Assembly: GCA_030837935.1 (NCBI GenBank)
Contig: JAUQXU010000472.1
Span: forward strand, 1-13,325
DNA from: Candidatus Brocadia sp.
GTDB lineage: Bacteria; Planctomycetota; Brocadiia; Brocadiales; Brocadiaceae
Direction of reading: 5' to 3'
Length of the DNA: 13,325 nt
The notes under the pieces are model-generated. The model saw only the letters and a program-made list of their open reading frames with translations. It ran no database searches and was not told the origin of the DNA. Below, piece by piece: positions 7,081 to 13,325 of the stretch. A program made the translations under genes and the position numbers. How positions within the stretch are numbered: the first letter of the stretch is position 1; every line of letters begins with the position of its first letter.

Positions 7081-8988
7081 ATGTACATCTCGATTAAAAG
7101 CCGGTTCATTTTTTTACTCATTGTATTTACGCTGCTTCCGTTCGTTTTATTGCGAATTATAGCATATCCAAAAGTACAGGCCGATCTCCAGGATGAGATT
7201 ATACGCAACCTTGATGGTATTGGGCACAAGCAGGCAGAATTAGTGACTCATTGGATGTATGAGAGAATAAAGAATGTTGGTGTAATCGCAGAGAACCCCT
7301 TTATGATCACCTACGCAAAGATCACAAAGGAAGACGCAGATTATCCCGATATTGTTCATTACCTAGAGGTCGTAAAAAACAAGTATGGTTACAAGGGTAT
7401 TTTAATAAGTAATAGCAAAGGATTGATAACTGTTGCAACAGCAGAAGAAGGCGTGGGAAATGACATTTCACACATGGATTTCTTCAAACGGGCAGTACAA
7501 GGACACACCTTTGTATCAGGTGTCATTCCATCAGAGATACCACTAACAAATGAATTTGGGGAGAAAGAACCGGGCATGCCTACAATGTTTGTTTCAACAC
7601 CATTACGAGACAGGAATGGTGTCGTCGTGGGTATCGTTGCCATTCGGGTTGATGTGAAGGCGCTGAACGACCTGATGCTCAGCCTGAAATTAGGAAAGAC
7701 AGGTGAAACGTATCTGGTAAACAAAGACGGATATATGTTAACAGAATCAAGGTTTGCTCGGGATTTAAAAGACATGGGGTTGATAAAAAGAAGGTGTGCT
7801 TTGGAATTGAAGTTAGTTAATCGGGAAACTGGCGAATTAACCACCGGCGTCAAACAGTGTGTTACCGGCAATAATGGGTTTGATGCAAAAGGTTACAATG
7901 ATTACCGGGGGATAGCGGTATTAGGCGTATGGCGCTGGTTACCGGAGTTTAATTGGGGTGTTATAGCAGAAATTGACAGGGACGAAGGTTATGGACCTGC
8001 GTACCATCTCAATTACCTTGTTAGTTCAGTGTTGCTCATGCTTGCTTTTCCTATCGTGATCATAGCATATTTTATTGGCAAAAAGACATCGACACCAATC
8101 ATGAAACTGACCGAAGTGACAAAAAAAATTGCCGCAGGAGACTTAACACAAAGGGTGGACATACAGAGAGAAGATGAGATCGGAATATTAGCAAACTCCT
8201 TTAATGCCATGGCGAAATCTCTGGATGAGAAAACCAGACAAATAGCGGATTCTGAGAAGCGATACCGGGAATTGTTTAACTCGGTAAAGGAAGGGGTATA
8301 CCAATCTGAAGCAACAGAAGATGGCGTGTTTATCAGTATAAACCAGGCAGGTGCGGAAGTCCTTGGCTACAAGTCCCCGGAAGAAGTGGTTGGGACGAAG
8401 GTAAAGGATGTTTATGTAAACCCAGATGACCGCCGAAAGGTCGTCGAGAAACTGACCAAAGAAGGAACATGGAAGAGTTTTACATCATTATGCAAGAGAA
8501 GAAATGGAGAACTTTTTTACATGGAACGGACATCCAATCTGGTTACCGATGAAAGGGGAAACCCGATCCGTATAGATGGAATATTCCGGGACATTACTGA
8601 ACGCAAGAGATTGGAGATGGAGTTACAGGAATCAGAACTCCATCTTAGACAGTTGTTGAAATCGTTAAAAGAGGGAATCTATCAATGCGAACCCACTGAA
8701 GATGGGGTGTTTACATGGATCAATCAGGCAGGGGCAGAAATGCTCGGTTACCGTTCACCAGAAGAGGTGATTGGAACACGGGTAAAGGATATCTATGTAA
8801 ATCCATCTGATCGAAAGGAATTACTTGAGACGTTGGAAAAGGATGGGACGCGGAGAGACTTTATCTCCTTTTGCAAGAGAATAGATGGAGAGCGCTTCAT
8901 CTGTGAAAGCACCTGCAATCTTGTTCGTGACGGGAGCGGCAATCCGATCAAAATCCTTGGTATATTTCGGGACATAACGGGGAAATAA
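7081..8988 (+). CDS. Membrane receptor: dCache sensor, HAMP, two PAS domains, no output domain
   Basis: 635 residues from an ATG with AAGGAG 5 nt upstream. TM1 is at about 9-28. A periplasmic dCache-type ligand domain (about 35-300) includes FFKRAVQGHTFVSG (134-147) and TPLRDRNGVVVGIVAI (173-188). TM2 is at about 312-333, HAMP at 334-386 (PIMKLTEVTKKIAAGDLTQR), PAS1 at 391-506 and PAS2 at 516-633. The two PAS domains are about 60% identical by eye, sharing EDGVF, INQAGAE, LGY.SPEEV and GIFRDIT, so they are an internal duplication. The protein stops three codons after the end of PAS2 (GIFRDITGK), with no histidine kinase, GGDEF, methyl-accepting or other effector. PAS2 is richer in cysteine (C536, C598, C608, C612). 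It is transcribed divergently from the metal-efflux locus and lies 117 bp upstream of a kinase-like gene that could be its partner. The ligand is unknown. Confidence 0.88.
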   Translation: MYISIKSRFIFLLIVFTLLPFVLLRIIAYPKVQADLQDEIIRNLDGIGHKQAELVTHWMYERIKNVGVIAENPFMITYAKITKEDADYPDIVHYLEVVKNKYGYKGILISNSKGLITVATAEEGVGNDISHMDFFKRAVQGHTFVSGVIPSEIPLTNEFGEKEPGMPTMFVSTPLRDRNGVVVGIVAIRVDVKALNDLMLSLKLGKTGETYLVNKDGYMLTESRFARDLKDMGLIKRRCALELKLVNRETGELTTGVKQCVTGNNGFDAKGYNDYRGIAVLGVWRWLPEFNWGVIAEIDRDEGYGPAYHLNYLVSSVLLMLAFPIVIIAYFIGKKTSTPIMKLTEVTKKIAAGDLTQRVDIQREDEIGILANSFNAMAKSLDEKTRQIADSEKRYRELFNSVKEGVYQSEATEDGVFISINQAGAEVLGYKSPEEVVGTKVKDVYVNPDDRRKVVEKLTKEGTWKSFTSLCKRRNGELFYMERTSNLVTDERGNPIRIDGIFRDITERKRLEMELQESELHLRQLLKSLKEGIYQCEPTEDGVFTWINQAGAEMLGYRSPEEVIGTRVKDIYVNPSDRKELLETLEKDGTRRDFISFCKRIDGERFICESTCNLVRDGSGNPIKILGIFRDITGK

Positions 8989-9105
8989 TTTTCATCACTT
9001 AAACCAGTTTGTTTCTAACGTACTGCAGAGACTTTCATATAGTAAAGGGTGGGATGGACAAACTCGATTGTCCGTGCCTAATCGTTGCCAACGAGGGAGT
9101 CAAAC
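8989..9105. repeat. Receptor-kinase spacer with a GGACAA...TTGTCC hairpin
   Basis: ggacaa (9056-9061) and ttgtcc (9068-9073) pair around the loop actcga, with at/gt extending the stem. This copy, read on the other strand, closely matches the empty-site reconstruction of the interrupted repeat at 6168-6346 and is related to the hairpin at 12676-12699. No terminator with a U-tract is visible, so the receptor and kinase genes could be co-transcribed. Confidence 0.6.
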
Positions 9106-9912
9106 ATGTATTCAATCGACAAGTACCATTTTAAAGAATTCAAGATAGCGCCCGGACATCGGGCAAATTATGCCATCCTCTGTAATCCTGAGTTTAAAGA
9201 AAACCAGTGGGGCATGAAATACTCCCCTGGCAACAATTATGCACGAGAATATAAGATACTACCCCTCTTTTCACACCCTCAAATCCCGGTCCGGCATAAA
9301 GAGGGAAATGCGCTCATGTATAAGGAAGGCAAATCGGTGATCGTGCAGAATTACCTTATTATAACCCACTTTGCGGGAGAGGATGTCGTTGAATATTACA
9401 AGAAAAGAGGATTGCCGGATCAACGTGAAATAGAGCACGCGATTCAATATTTTTCCAACGCGACATTACCGTTGCAACATATGCATTCCAAAGGATACAT
9501 CCATAGCGATATCAAACCTGGCCACCTCATTTTAAACCCTGACACGGGCACGATGACGCTGATTGATCTCGAATGCACGATTAAAACAGGGGAAATTATC
9601 TGCGGTATGAGCAAGGAATATGCCTCACCAGAGCAGAAACAGATGATTCGAATGTTGCGCAACGGTGAGGAGGAAAAATCTGTGCTGAAAAAAGTCAAGA
9701 TGAACGCCGCCTCAGACCTGTATTCCGTTGGCTTGATCTTTTATCAGGTATTAACGGGAAAATTATGGCAAGCGGCGAACATCAGCCCACAAGAAATCAA
9801 TAAGGCCATTCCGGATAAACTCAACAGGATTATCTTAGGACTGCTGGAGGAAAACCCCGATAATCGTATCCAGTCAGCAGAAACATTAAAGGCAGAATTG
9901 GAAACAGTATAG
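9106..9912 (+). CDS. Compact Ser/Thr protein kinase-like protein with altered catalytic motifs
   Basis: 268 residues from the ATG at 9106, chosen because GAGGGAG (9093-9099) lies 6 nt upstream; the in-frame TTG at 9085 overlaps that site. The fold reads as a eukaryotic-type kinase. K38 (WGMKYS) could be the beta-3 lysine, and E48 in REYKILPLFSHPQIP the alpha-C glutamate. The catalytic loop is YIHSDIKPGHLIL (131-143), with HRD changed to HSD and the Mg-binding Asn of DIKPxN replaced by H140. The DFG position is D154-L-E (LIDLECT), the APE position is SPE (174-176), and D204 (ASDLYSVGLIFYQVLTGK) is the subdomain IX aspartate. The glycine loop is weak (APGHRAN). D135, K137 and D154 are kept, so activity is possible but not assured. 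There is no TM segment or extra domain, so it is cytosolic. It may relay signals from the upstream receptor, which lacks an output domain. Confidence 0.85.
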   Translation: MYSIDKYHFKEFKIAPGHRANYAILCNPEFKENQWGMKYSPGNNYAREYKILPLFSHPQIPVRHKEGNALMYKEGKSVIVQNYLIITHFAGEDVVEYYKKRGLPDQREIEHAIQYFSNATLPLQHMHSKGYIHSDIKPGHLILNPDTGTMTLIDLECTIKTGEIICGMSKEYASPEQKQMIRMLRNGEEEKSVLKKVKMNAASDLYSVGLIFYQVLTGKLWQAANISPQEINKAIPDKLNRIILGLLEENPDNRIQSAETLKAELETV

Positions 9913-9989
9913 ATGCGATACAGTGAAATCTCTGTAAAAATCGGATTTTAACATTCTGAGTATGGGTAAAGAATTTGCCCGTATTGAAC

Positions 9990-10115
9990 ACCCCCCTAAA
10001 TCCCCTGAGGTAGGTCAACCGTCCCCGGTTGACATCATAATGACAAGCGGGGACACTTGTCCTGCCGGTAGAGGGGGCTCGTGCTCTCCCCTCTAAAAAA
10101 GGGGACGGGTGTGTG
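9990..10115. repeat. C4/G4-rich repeat cluster downstream of the kinase gene
   Basis: It starts with caccccccta aatcccctga and ends with ctctcccctctaaaaaaggg followed by gacgggtgtgtg, framing the double hairpin at 10014-10061. The flanks match the units at 4345-4530 and 5991-6117. The wider gap 9913-10200 contains no recognised gene. Confidence 0.65.
10014..10061. repeat. Double hairpin with complementary loops (REP-like pair)
   Basis: Hairpin 1 has the stem gtcaacc/ggttgac (10014-10020 with 10027-10033) and the loop gtcccc (10021-10026). Hairpin 2 has the stem gacaag/cttgtc (10042-10047 with 10056-10061) and the loop cggggaca. The 6-nt ggggac in loop 2 is the exact complement of loop 1, so the hairpins could kiss. 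The two are 8 nt apart. Confidence 0.6.
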
Positions 10116-10200
10116 TTGTCATTCAGGAAATGCATTGGTCTTGCGGTAATACAAAGAATTCATCGGGTGTTTCTTTCAAAAACCAAATGGAAGGGGATAC

Positions 10201-10470
10201 AAAAGACTAATAATCCTGGGATGGGATTACGAATATAATTATCATCAGGCTTTGGAATCAAGGATGAAATCTGTAGGGGCGCATGGCAATACGTCCAAGG
10301 TTGAAATCATTTCCCGCGACATCCCGCCCGATATTTACGACTACCTGAAGAAGGCAAAGACCGTTACCACAGAGGCAAAAGAGGTATTGGAAAAGAAAAA
10401 GTGGGCAATTGCCGTGAGGGTGGTTGATATATTTGGAAATGATGCAGGGATGGTAATGGACATATCATGA
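10201..10470 (+). pseudogene. C-terminal relic of a restriction-system DNA methyltransferase with internal deletion
   Basis: The frame is open from 10150 and coding-like from 10201. It reads KRLIILGWDYEYNYHQAL, then VEIISRDIPPDIYDYLKKAK, then TVTTEAKEVLEKK and finally AIAVRVVDIFGNDAGMVMD before the stop at 10468. I recognise these blocks as the C-terminal end of adenine-specific DNA methyltransferases of type III-like systems. In intact relatives, from memory, roughly a hundred residues separate the DIYDYLKK and KTV..EA blocks, so the sequence seems to have lost that part in frame. The catalytic core (FxGxG and DPPY motifs) is absent from the window. Candidate starts are a TTG at 10252 and an ATG at 10264, but no convincing Shine-Dalgarno is seen. 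The stop overlaps the next ATG (ATGA), the expected order for a methylase followed by accessory genes and the helicase. Confidence 0.6.
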
Positions 10471-10694
10471 AAGACATAAACTTCACAAAACATGCTGAAG
10501 ATATGCTTGTTGAGAGAGGATTCCAAAAAGAAATGATAAAAGAAATTGTAGCTAAACCAGAATGGAAAGACAAAGGTGAGGGCGACACATGGTATGCTTT
10601 CAAGCGGATAGACGGAAAGGTATTAAGGGTTGTAGTAAAAGGGGAGAACCCCTCTATAGTAATAACGATGTATTTTGACAGGAGGTTAAAATGA
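10467..10694 (+). CDS. DUF4258 family protein (RelE-like toxin candidate)
   Basis: 75 residues. The start overlaps the preceding stop as ATGA (10467-10470), so translation is probably coupled. The block INFTKHAEDMLVERGFQKEM followed by IKEIVAKPEW, then KVLRVVVKG and IVITMYFDRR, is the DUF4258 pattern: an initial T-H-A motif, R-G turn, then beta strands ending in an arginine-rich tail. DUF4258 proteins are commonly predicted to be RelE/HigB-like toxins, and they are frequently followed by DUF2283 genes, as here. It looks full length and undamaged although both neighbouring restriction genes are broken. Toxicity and target are not shown by the sequence. Confidence 0.8.
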   Translation: MKDINFTKHAEDMLVERGFQKEMIKEIVAKPEWKDKGEGDTWYAFKRIDGKVLRVVVKGENPSIVITMYFDRRLK

Positions 10695-10906
10695 GGATCA
10701 AGGTCGATCTTGAAAGCGACGCACTTTATTTCAGATTAAGTGAGGATAAAATAGAAGAAAGTGAAGAGGTTGCAAAAGGGGTTATTGTGGATTATAACAA
10801 AACAGGTAAGGTTGTTGGGGTTGAGATACTTAACCTGAAGGAGAAGTTTACCCTGGAGGAATTGTCAAAGGTGAACGTGGAACTGCCAACACTGGCGACA
10901 AAATGA
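10691..10906 (+). CDS. DUF2283 family protein (antitoxin candidate)
   Basis: 71 residues. The ATG at 10691 overlaps the DUF4258 stop (ATGA) and has a strong AGGAGG (10680-10685) 5 nt upstream. The sequence MRIKVDLESDALYFRLSEDK with GVIVDYNKTGKVVGVEIL is the DUF2283 signature (D-x-x-x-DALY, then D-Y-x-x-x-G-x-V-V-G-x-E-I-L). It is acidic, as expected for a partner of a basic toxin. Its tail contains the start-proximal signals of the next gene: AAGGAG for the helicase begins at the last base of this stop codon. Gene order toxin-then-antitoxin is the usual one for this pair. The intact pair inside a degraded restriction locus suggests selection or addiction; that is inference. Confidence 0.82.
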   Translation: MRIKVDLESDALYFRLSEDKIEESEEVAKGVIVDYNKTGKVVGVEILNLKEKFTLEELSKVNVELPTLATK

Positions 10907-10917
10907 AGGAGTAATAA

Positions 10918-12474
10918 TTGCCCAAAAAGAATAATCAATCCTTTTCTCAAATGTATCTTGCAAATGCCCTTGAAGGTGAGGTTCAGGCATGGGTAGAGCA
11001 GGGATGGCACGGCGTTACTCAGACCACCCTTGAACTTTTCAATTACTGGTTCAGGAGGGATGAAGACGACACAGAAAGATTTCATCCCTGCAAGCAAAGA
11101 GCTATCGAGACCCTTGTTTATTGTCATGAAATCCTTCAGGCAAAAACCCTTCAGGAAGTATTTGAAAGAATAGCTCCGGAGGCCATCCATCAACACCTGC
11201 CCTTAAAACAAGAAGTAGAGACAATCCATTTCCCCAAATATGCCCTCAAAATGGCTACTGGTTCTGGTAAGACGTGGGTACTGGCGGCGCTTCTTGTATG
11301 GCAGTATTTTAACCGATTGAATGGCGAACGTCCCGGTAACAATTCGTTTCGGTTTCTTGTTGTAACACCAGGACATGAGGTATTAAACAGGCTTCTTGAT
11401 TCGTTTAAGGGAAAACGAGATTTAAAGACTGGCAACAGAAAACCTGAGACTTCTGATTACAAACGTTCTCTGTTTATTCCTGATGGAACGCACTGGCGTG
11501 AGAGGTTTCATTTAGACATCCTCGAACCCGATGATGTAAAGTCTAACACAACACCACCAGACGGTCCCTTTGTCTTCATAACCAACTGGCAGCAGTTCAG
11601 GCTTAAGTCAACCGCCTCCAGCTTATGGGATCAATTAACAGGCGCTGATGTTGAAGAGATGCCGCGAGGCGAGATAATAGCCGATTTTTTATCGGAATAC
11701 CCTGATCTTGTAATAATGAACGATGAGGCGCATCACGTACATGGGAAGAAGGCTGCGACAGGGGAAGAGCTTGTCTGGCGTCAGTTCATGTTGGTTTTAC
11801 ACGATAGACCAGAAGAGAACCATAAAAATGACATAGGCGTGTTTTTGCAAATAGATTTTTCAGCCACACCTTTTTATGGAAGCGCAGAAAAGCGCGAGTA
11901 TTTCCCTCATATTATTTATAATTATGACCTTCTGAGTGCAATGCAGGATATGCTGGTCAAACAGCTTTTCCTTGAGCAAAGACAGGCTATCGCGGGAGAA
12001 TCCCTAAAAGAACTCGATTTCAGGGCTGAGAGATACGAGCCTGAAGGTAGCCATAAAAGGGGTGAAATAAAGAGTCTTTCAGCAGGTCAAAAGGTATTAC
12101 TTGATATTGGGAGGAAAAAGCTTGAACAGCTTGCCGCTGATTTTAAAAAGAAGGGAATAAACAAAAGGCCTGTATTGATGGTGCTCTGTGAAGATACAAA
12201 GGTTGCTGATTTAACGGCTGAGCATTTTTCAATACTTACCGACGAAAATGGTCATGCCTATGATGAAAATAAAGTCCTTGTTATCCATTCCGATCTTCCG
12301 GATAAGGAACTCGATAAGACAAGGAAGGATTTAGACCGGATAGACATGGACGATGACCCCTTGCGCGTTGTAATCTCTGTCTTGATGTTGAGAGAGGGTT
12401 TTGATAAGAACAATATTTGCGTTACCGTGGTCGTCAGAGCAACAGAAGCCGATCCTATCAGCAAAAATGGCTGA
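10918..12474 (+). pseudogene. Type III-like restriction subunit (SF2 helicase), truncated before motif VI
   Basis: The DNA translocase/endonuclease partner of a restriction-modification system. Translation starts at TTG 10918 with AAGGAG 6 nt upstream and runs 518 residues. The N-terminal block (LANALEGEVQAW..., about 14-60) is followed by Walker A MATGSGKT (112-119), LVVTPGHEVL (147-156), FVFITNWQQFRL (218-229), motif II NDEAHH (268-273), motif III IDFSATPFYG (312-321) and motif V-like VISVLMLREGFDKNN (485-499). The sequence then departs from the family after VVVRATEAD: five residues later it stops, exactly where the EQxxGRGxR motif VI should appear. The rest of the C-terminal part, including any nuclease domain, is absent, except for a short piece in another reading frame downstream. 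Relatives are usually much longer, around 850-1000 residues. Without motif VI it is unlikely to hydrolyse ATP productively. Confidence 0.82.
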
Positions 12475-12631
12475 AATTGCCGGGATTATTGATACCTATG
12501 TTTCAGAATATTGTTTTCGGGAGCATATAGATTTCTCCAATCCGGAAAATTATCCCGTCCTTACCTACTTGTGTCAGGGGCTTCGTGATAAAATCATCGC
12601 CCAATCAGAGTATAAATTATTTTTAGTTTAA
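12452..12631 (+). pseudogene. C-terminal fragment of the same restriction helicase, in another frame
   Basis: After the break the reading frame shifts from frame 1 to frame 2. From about 12452 (an internal ATG is at 12467) it reads ILSAKMAEIAGIIDTYVSEY, then FREHIDFSNPENYPVLTYL and stops at 12629-12631. The IAGIIDxYVSE and IDFxxPENYxVL blocks fit the region downstream of motif VI in these restriction helicases, as I recall them. So the gene lost the segment with motif VI by deletion, then ends again before the nuclease region. No Shine-Dalgarno is seen for independent expression. Confidence 0.55.
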
Positions 12632-12675
12632 TTGCATAGGGAATTTTCATTTTAATTATGGGGGTTGTCGATTGG

Positions 12676-12699
12676 CACGGACAAACTTGTTTATCCGTG
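12676..12699. repeat. GGACAA-type hairpin repeat
   Basis: cacggacaaac (12676-12686) pairs with gtttatccgtg (12689-12699) with one C-A mismatch in 11 positions. It is of the same family as the hairpins at 9054 and 6168. The surrounding gap 12632-12821 shows no gene. Confidence 0.6.
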
Positions 12700-12821
12700 T
12701 CTATCTTAACCTGAAAAGCCATTTTAGCAACTCCCTCAATATGCGAACTAAGTATTCATTTTGTGTCATTGCAACGGAAGCAAAAACAACAACATGAATA
12801 AAAATTGAGAGGAGTGTGTTT

Positions 12822-13214
12822 ATGCAGCAGCGCCCGGCTTTACACGATAAAATGTCTCCACAACCATCCACTATAGGTATCGGCACCTACCTGGGCAAAG
12901 AGGATGACAAGACAGATGCACTCTATCATGACGCAATTATCGAGGCAGTCGGGCAAGGATGCAATGTCATAGACACCGCAATAAACTACAGAGAAATGAA
13001 GAGTGAACGGGTTGTCGGGAAGGCTGTACGGAACCTGATGAAAAAACATCCGGAGATTCGCGAGAAACTTATCGTGGCAACGAAAGGCGGCTTTATTCCC
13101 GGAGACATTGAGTCCGGGGAAGAACCCTTAGAATTTTTTCAGAATCGATTCTTAAAGAGAGACATTCTCAATGAGGAAGACATTGTTAACCCAACTTCAA
13201 CAAATTCGTCATAA
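12822..13214 (+). pseudogene. Aldo/keto reductase, N-terminal third only
   Basis: 130 residues from the ATG at 12822, with GAGAGGAG (12807-12814) 7 nt upstream; a GTG at 12816 is also in frame but too close to that site. The sequence has STIGIGTYLG (16-25), IDTAINYR (50-57) with the catalytic D51 and Y56, and LIVATKGGF (83-91) with the catalytic K88. These are the first three of the four AKR catalytic residues. After FLKRDILNEEDIVN (110-123) the frame diverges (PTSTNSS) and stops. The catalytic His strand, the rest of the TIM barrel and the NADPH-binding part are missing; family members are usually 300 or more residues. The break looks like a deletion or insertion junction near 13190. It is probably inactive. 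Confidence 0.78.
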
Positions 13215-13266
13215 AAAAGGTGAAAAATGGGTAAAAATCTGGCAACAAAAAGTCGTAACTCCTTGA
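13171..13266 (+). other. Short open frame across the reductase breakpoint, possible foreign remnant
   Basis: In a frame different from the reductase, an ATG at 13171 starts a 31-residue stretch containing LLTQLQQIRHKKGEKWVKIW that stops at 13264. After two stops the same frame contains LNFGTFNVVPE (about 13279-13311). The amino-acid composition looks protein-like, but I do not recognise a family. It could be the edge of an inserted element or the remnant of a neighbouring gene joined by deletion. Confidence 0.2.
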
Positions 13267-13325
13267 TATGGTTAGATATTAAATTTTGGAACGTTCAATG
13301 TAGTGCCTGAATAATATTATTTTCA

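Noticed and set aside
9085..9105. TTG start for the kinase at 9085
   Set aside because: It would place the strong GAGGGAG inside the coding sequence; the ATG at 9106 is correctly spaced from it.
9830..10135. Minus-strand open frame of 101 codons in the repeat region downstream of the kinase
   Set aside because: It covers the C4/G4 repeats and the end of the kinase gene on the opposite strand and has no recognisable features.
1..13325. tRNA, rRNA or riboswitch genes
   Set aside because: No cloverleaf with a TTCRA-type T-arm, no rRNA-like stretches and no recognised riboswitch core were seen on either strand.

Overview
The window reads as bacterial, Gram-negative DNA: moderate-to-low GC, Shine-Dalgarno-led genes, a three-part envelope efflux pump that needs an outer membrane, and intergenic spaces full of short hairpin repeats. 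The repeat style and gene mix resemble environmental Planctomycetota (anammox-type, Brocadiales) or similar groundwater/sediment lineages, but that is a weak inference; nothing here fixes the taxon.

Left half (1-6921, minus strand): a heavy-metal resistance locus read right to left. A small secreted Cys/His-rich protein (CzcI-like) comes first, then an outer-membrane channel (CzcC/TolC type), a periplasmic adaptor with an N-terminal Cys/His metal-binding segment (CzcB type), and an HME-RND pump (CzcA type) that runs off the left edge with about 987 residues visible. czcB and czcA are 4 bp apart. The pump lacks the three methionines of CusA, so divalent cations (Zn/Co/Cd/Ni) are the likelier substrates; its proton-relay motif in TM4 is unusual.

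Middle (about 7000-9912, plus strand): a divergently transcribed receptor with dCache, HAMP and two near-duplicate PAS domains but no output domain, followed by a compact Ser/Thr-kinase-like protein with altered catalytic motifs. The two may form a signalling pair; a link to the pump is suggested only by the shared divergent promoter region.

Right half (10201-13266, plus strand): a decayed restriction-modification locus. It holds a C-terminal relic of a DNA methyltransferase, an intact overlapping DUF4258/DUF2283 gene pair (toxin-antitoxin-like), and a restriction helicase that is cut off before motif VI and resumes in another frame as a C-terminal fragment. Last comes an aldo/keto reductase reduced to its N-terminal third.

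Between genes there are several classes of repeat: C4/G4-rich hairpins at 4345-4530, 5991-6117 and 9990-10115, a GGACAA...TTGTCC hairpin family (about 6168, 9054 and 12676), a double hairpin with complementary loops (10014-10061), and a 149-bp MITE-like element with perfect 19-bp terminal inverted repeats inserted into one copy of the GGACAA hairpin.
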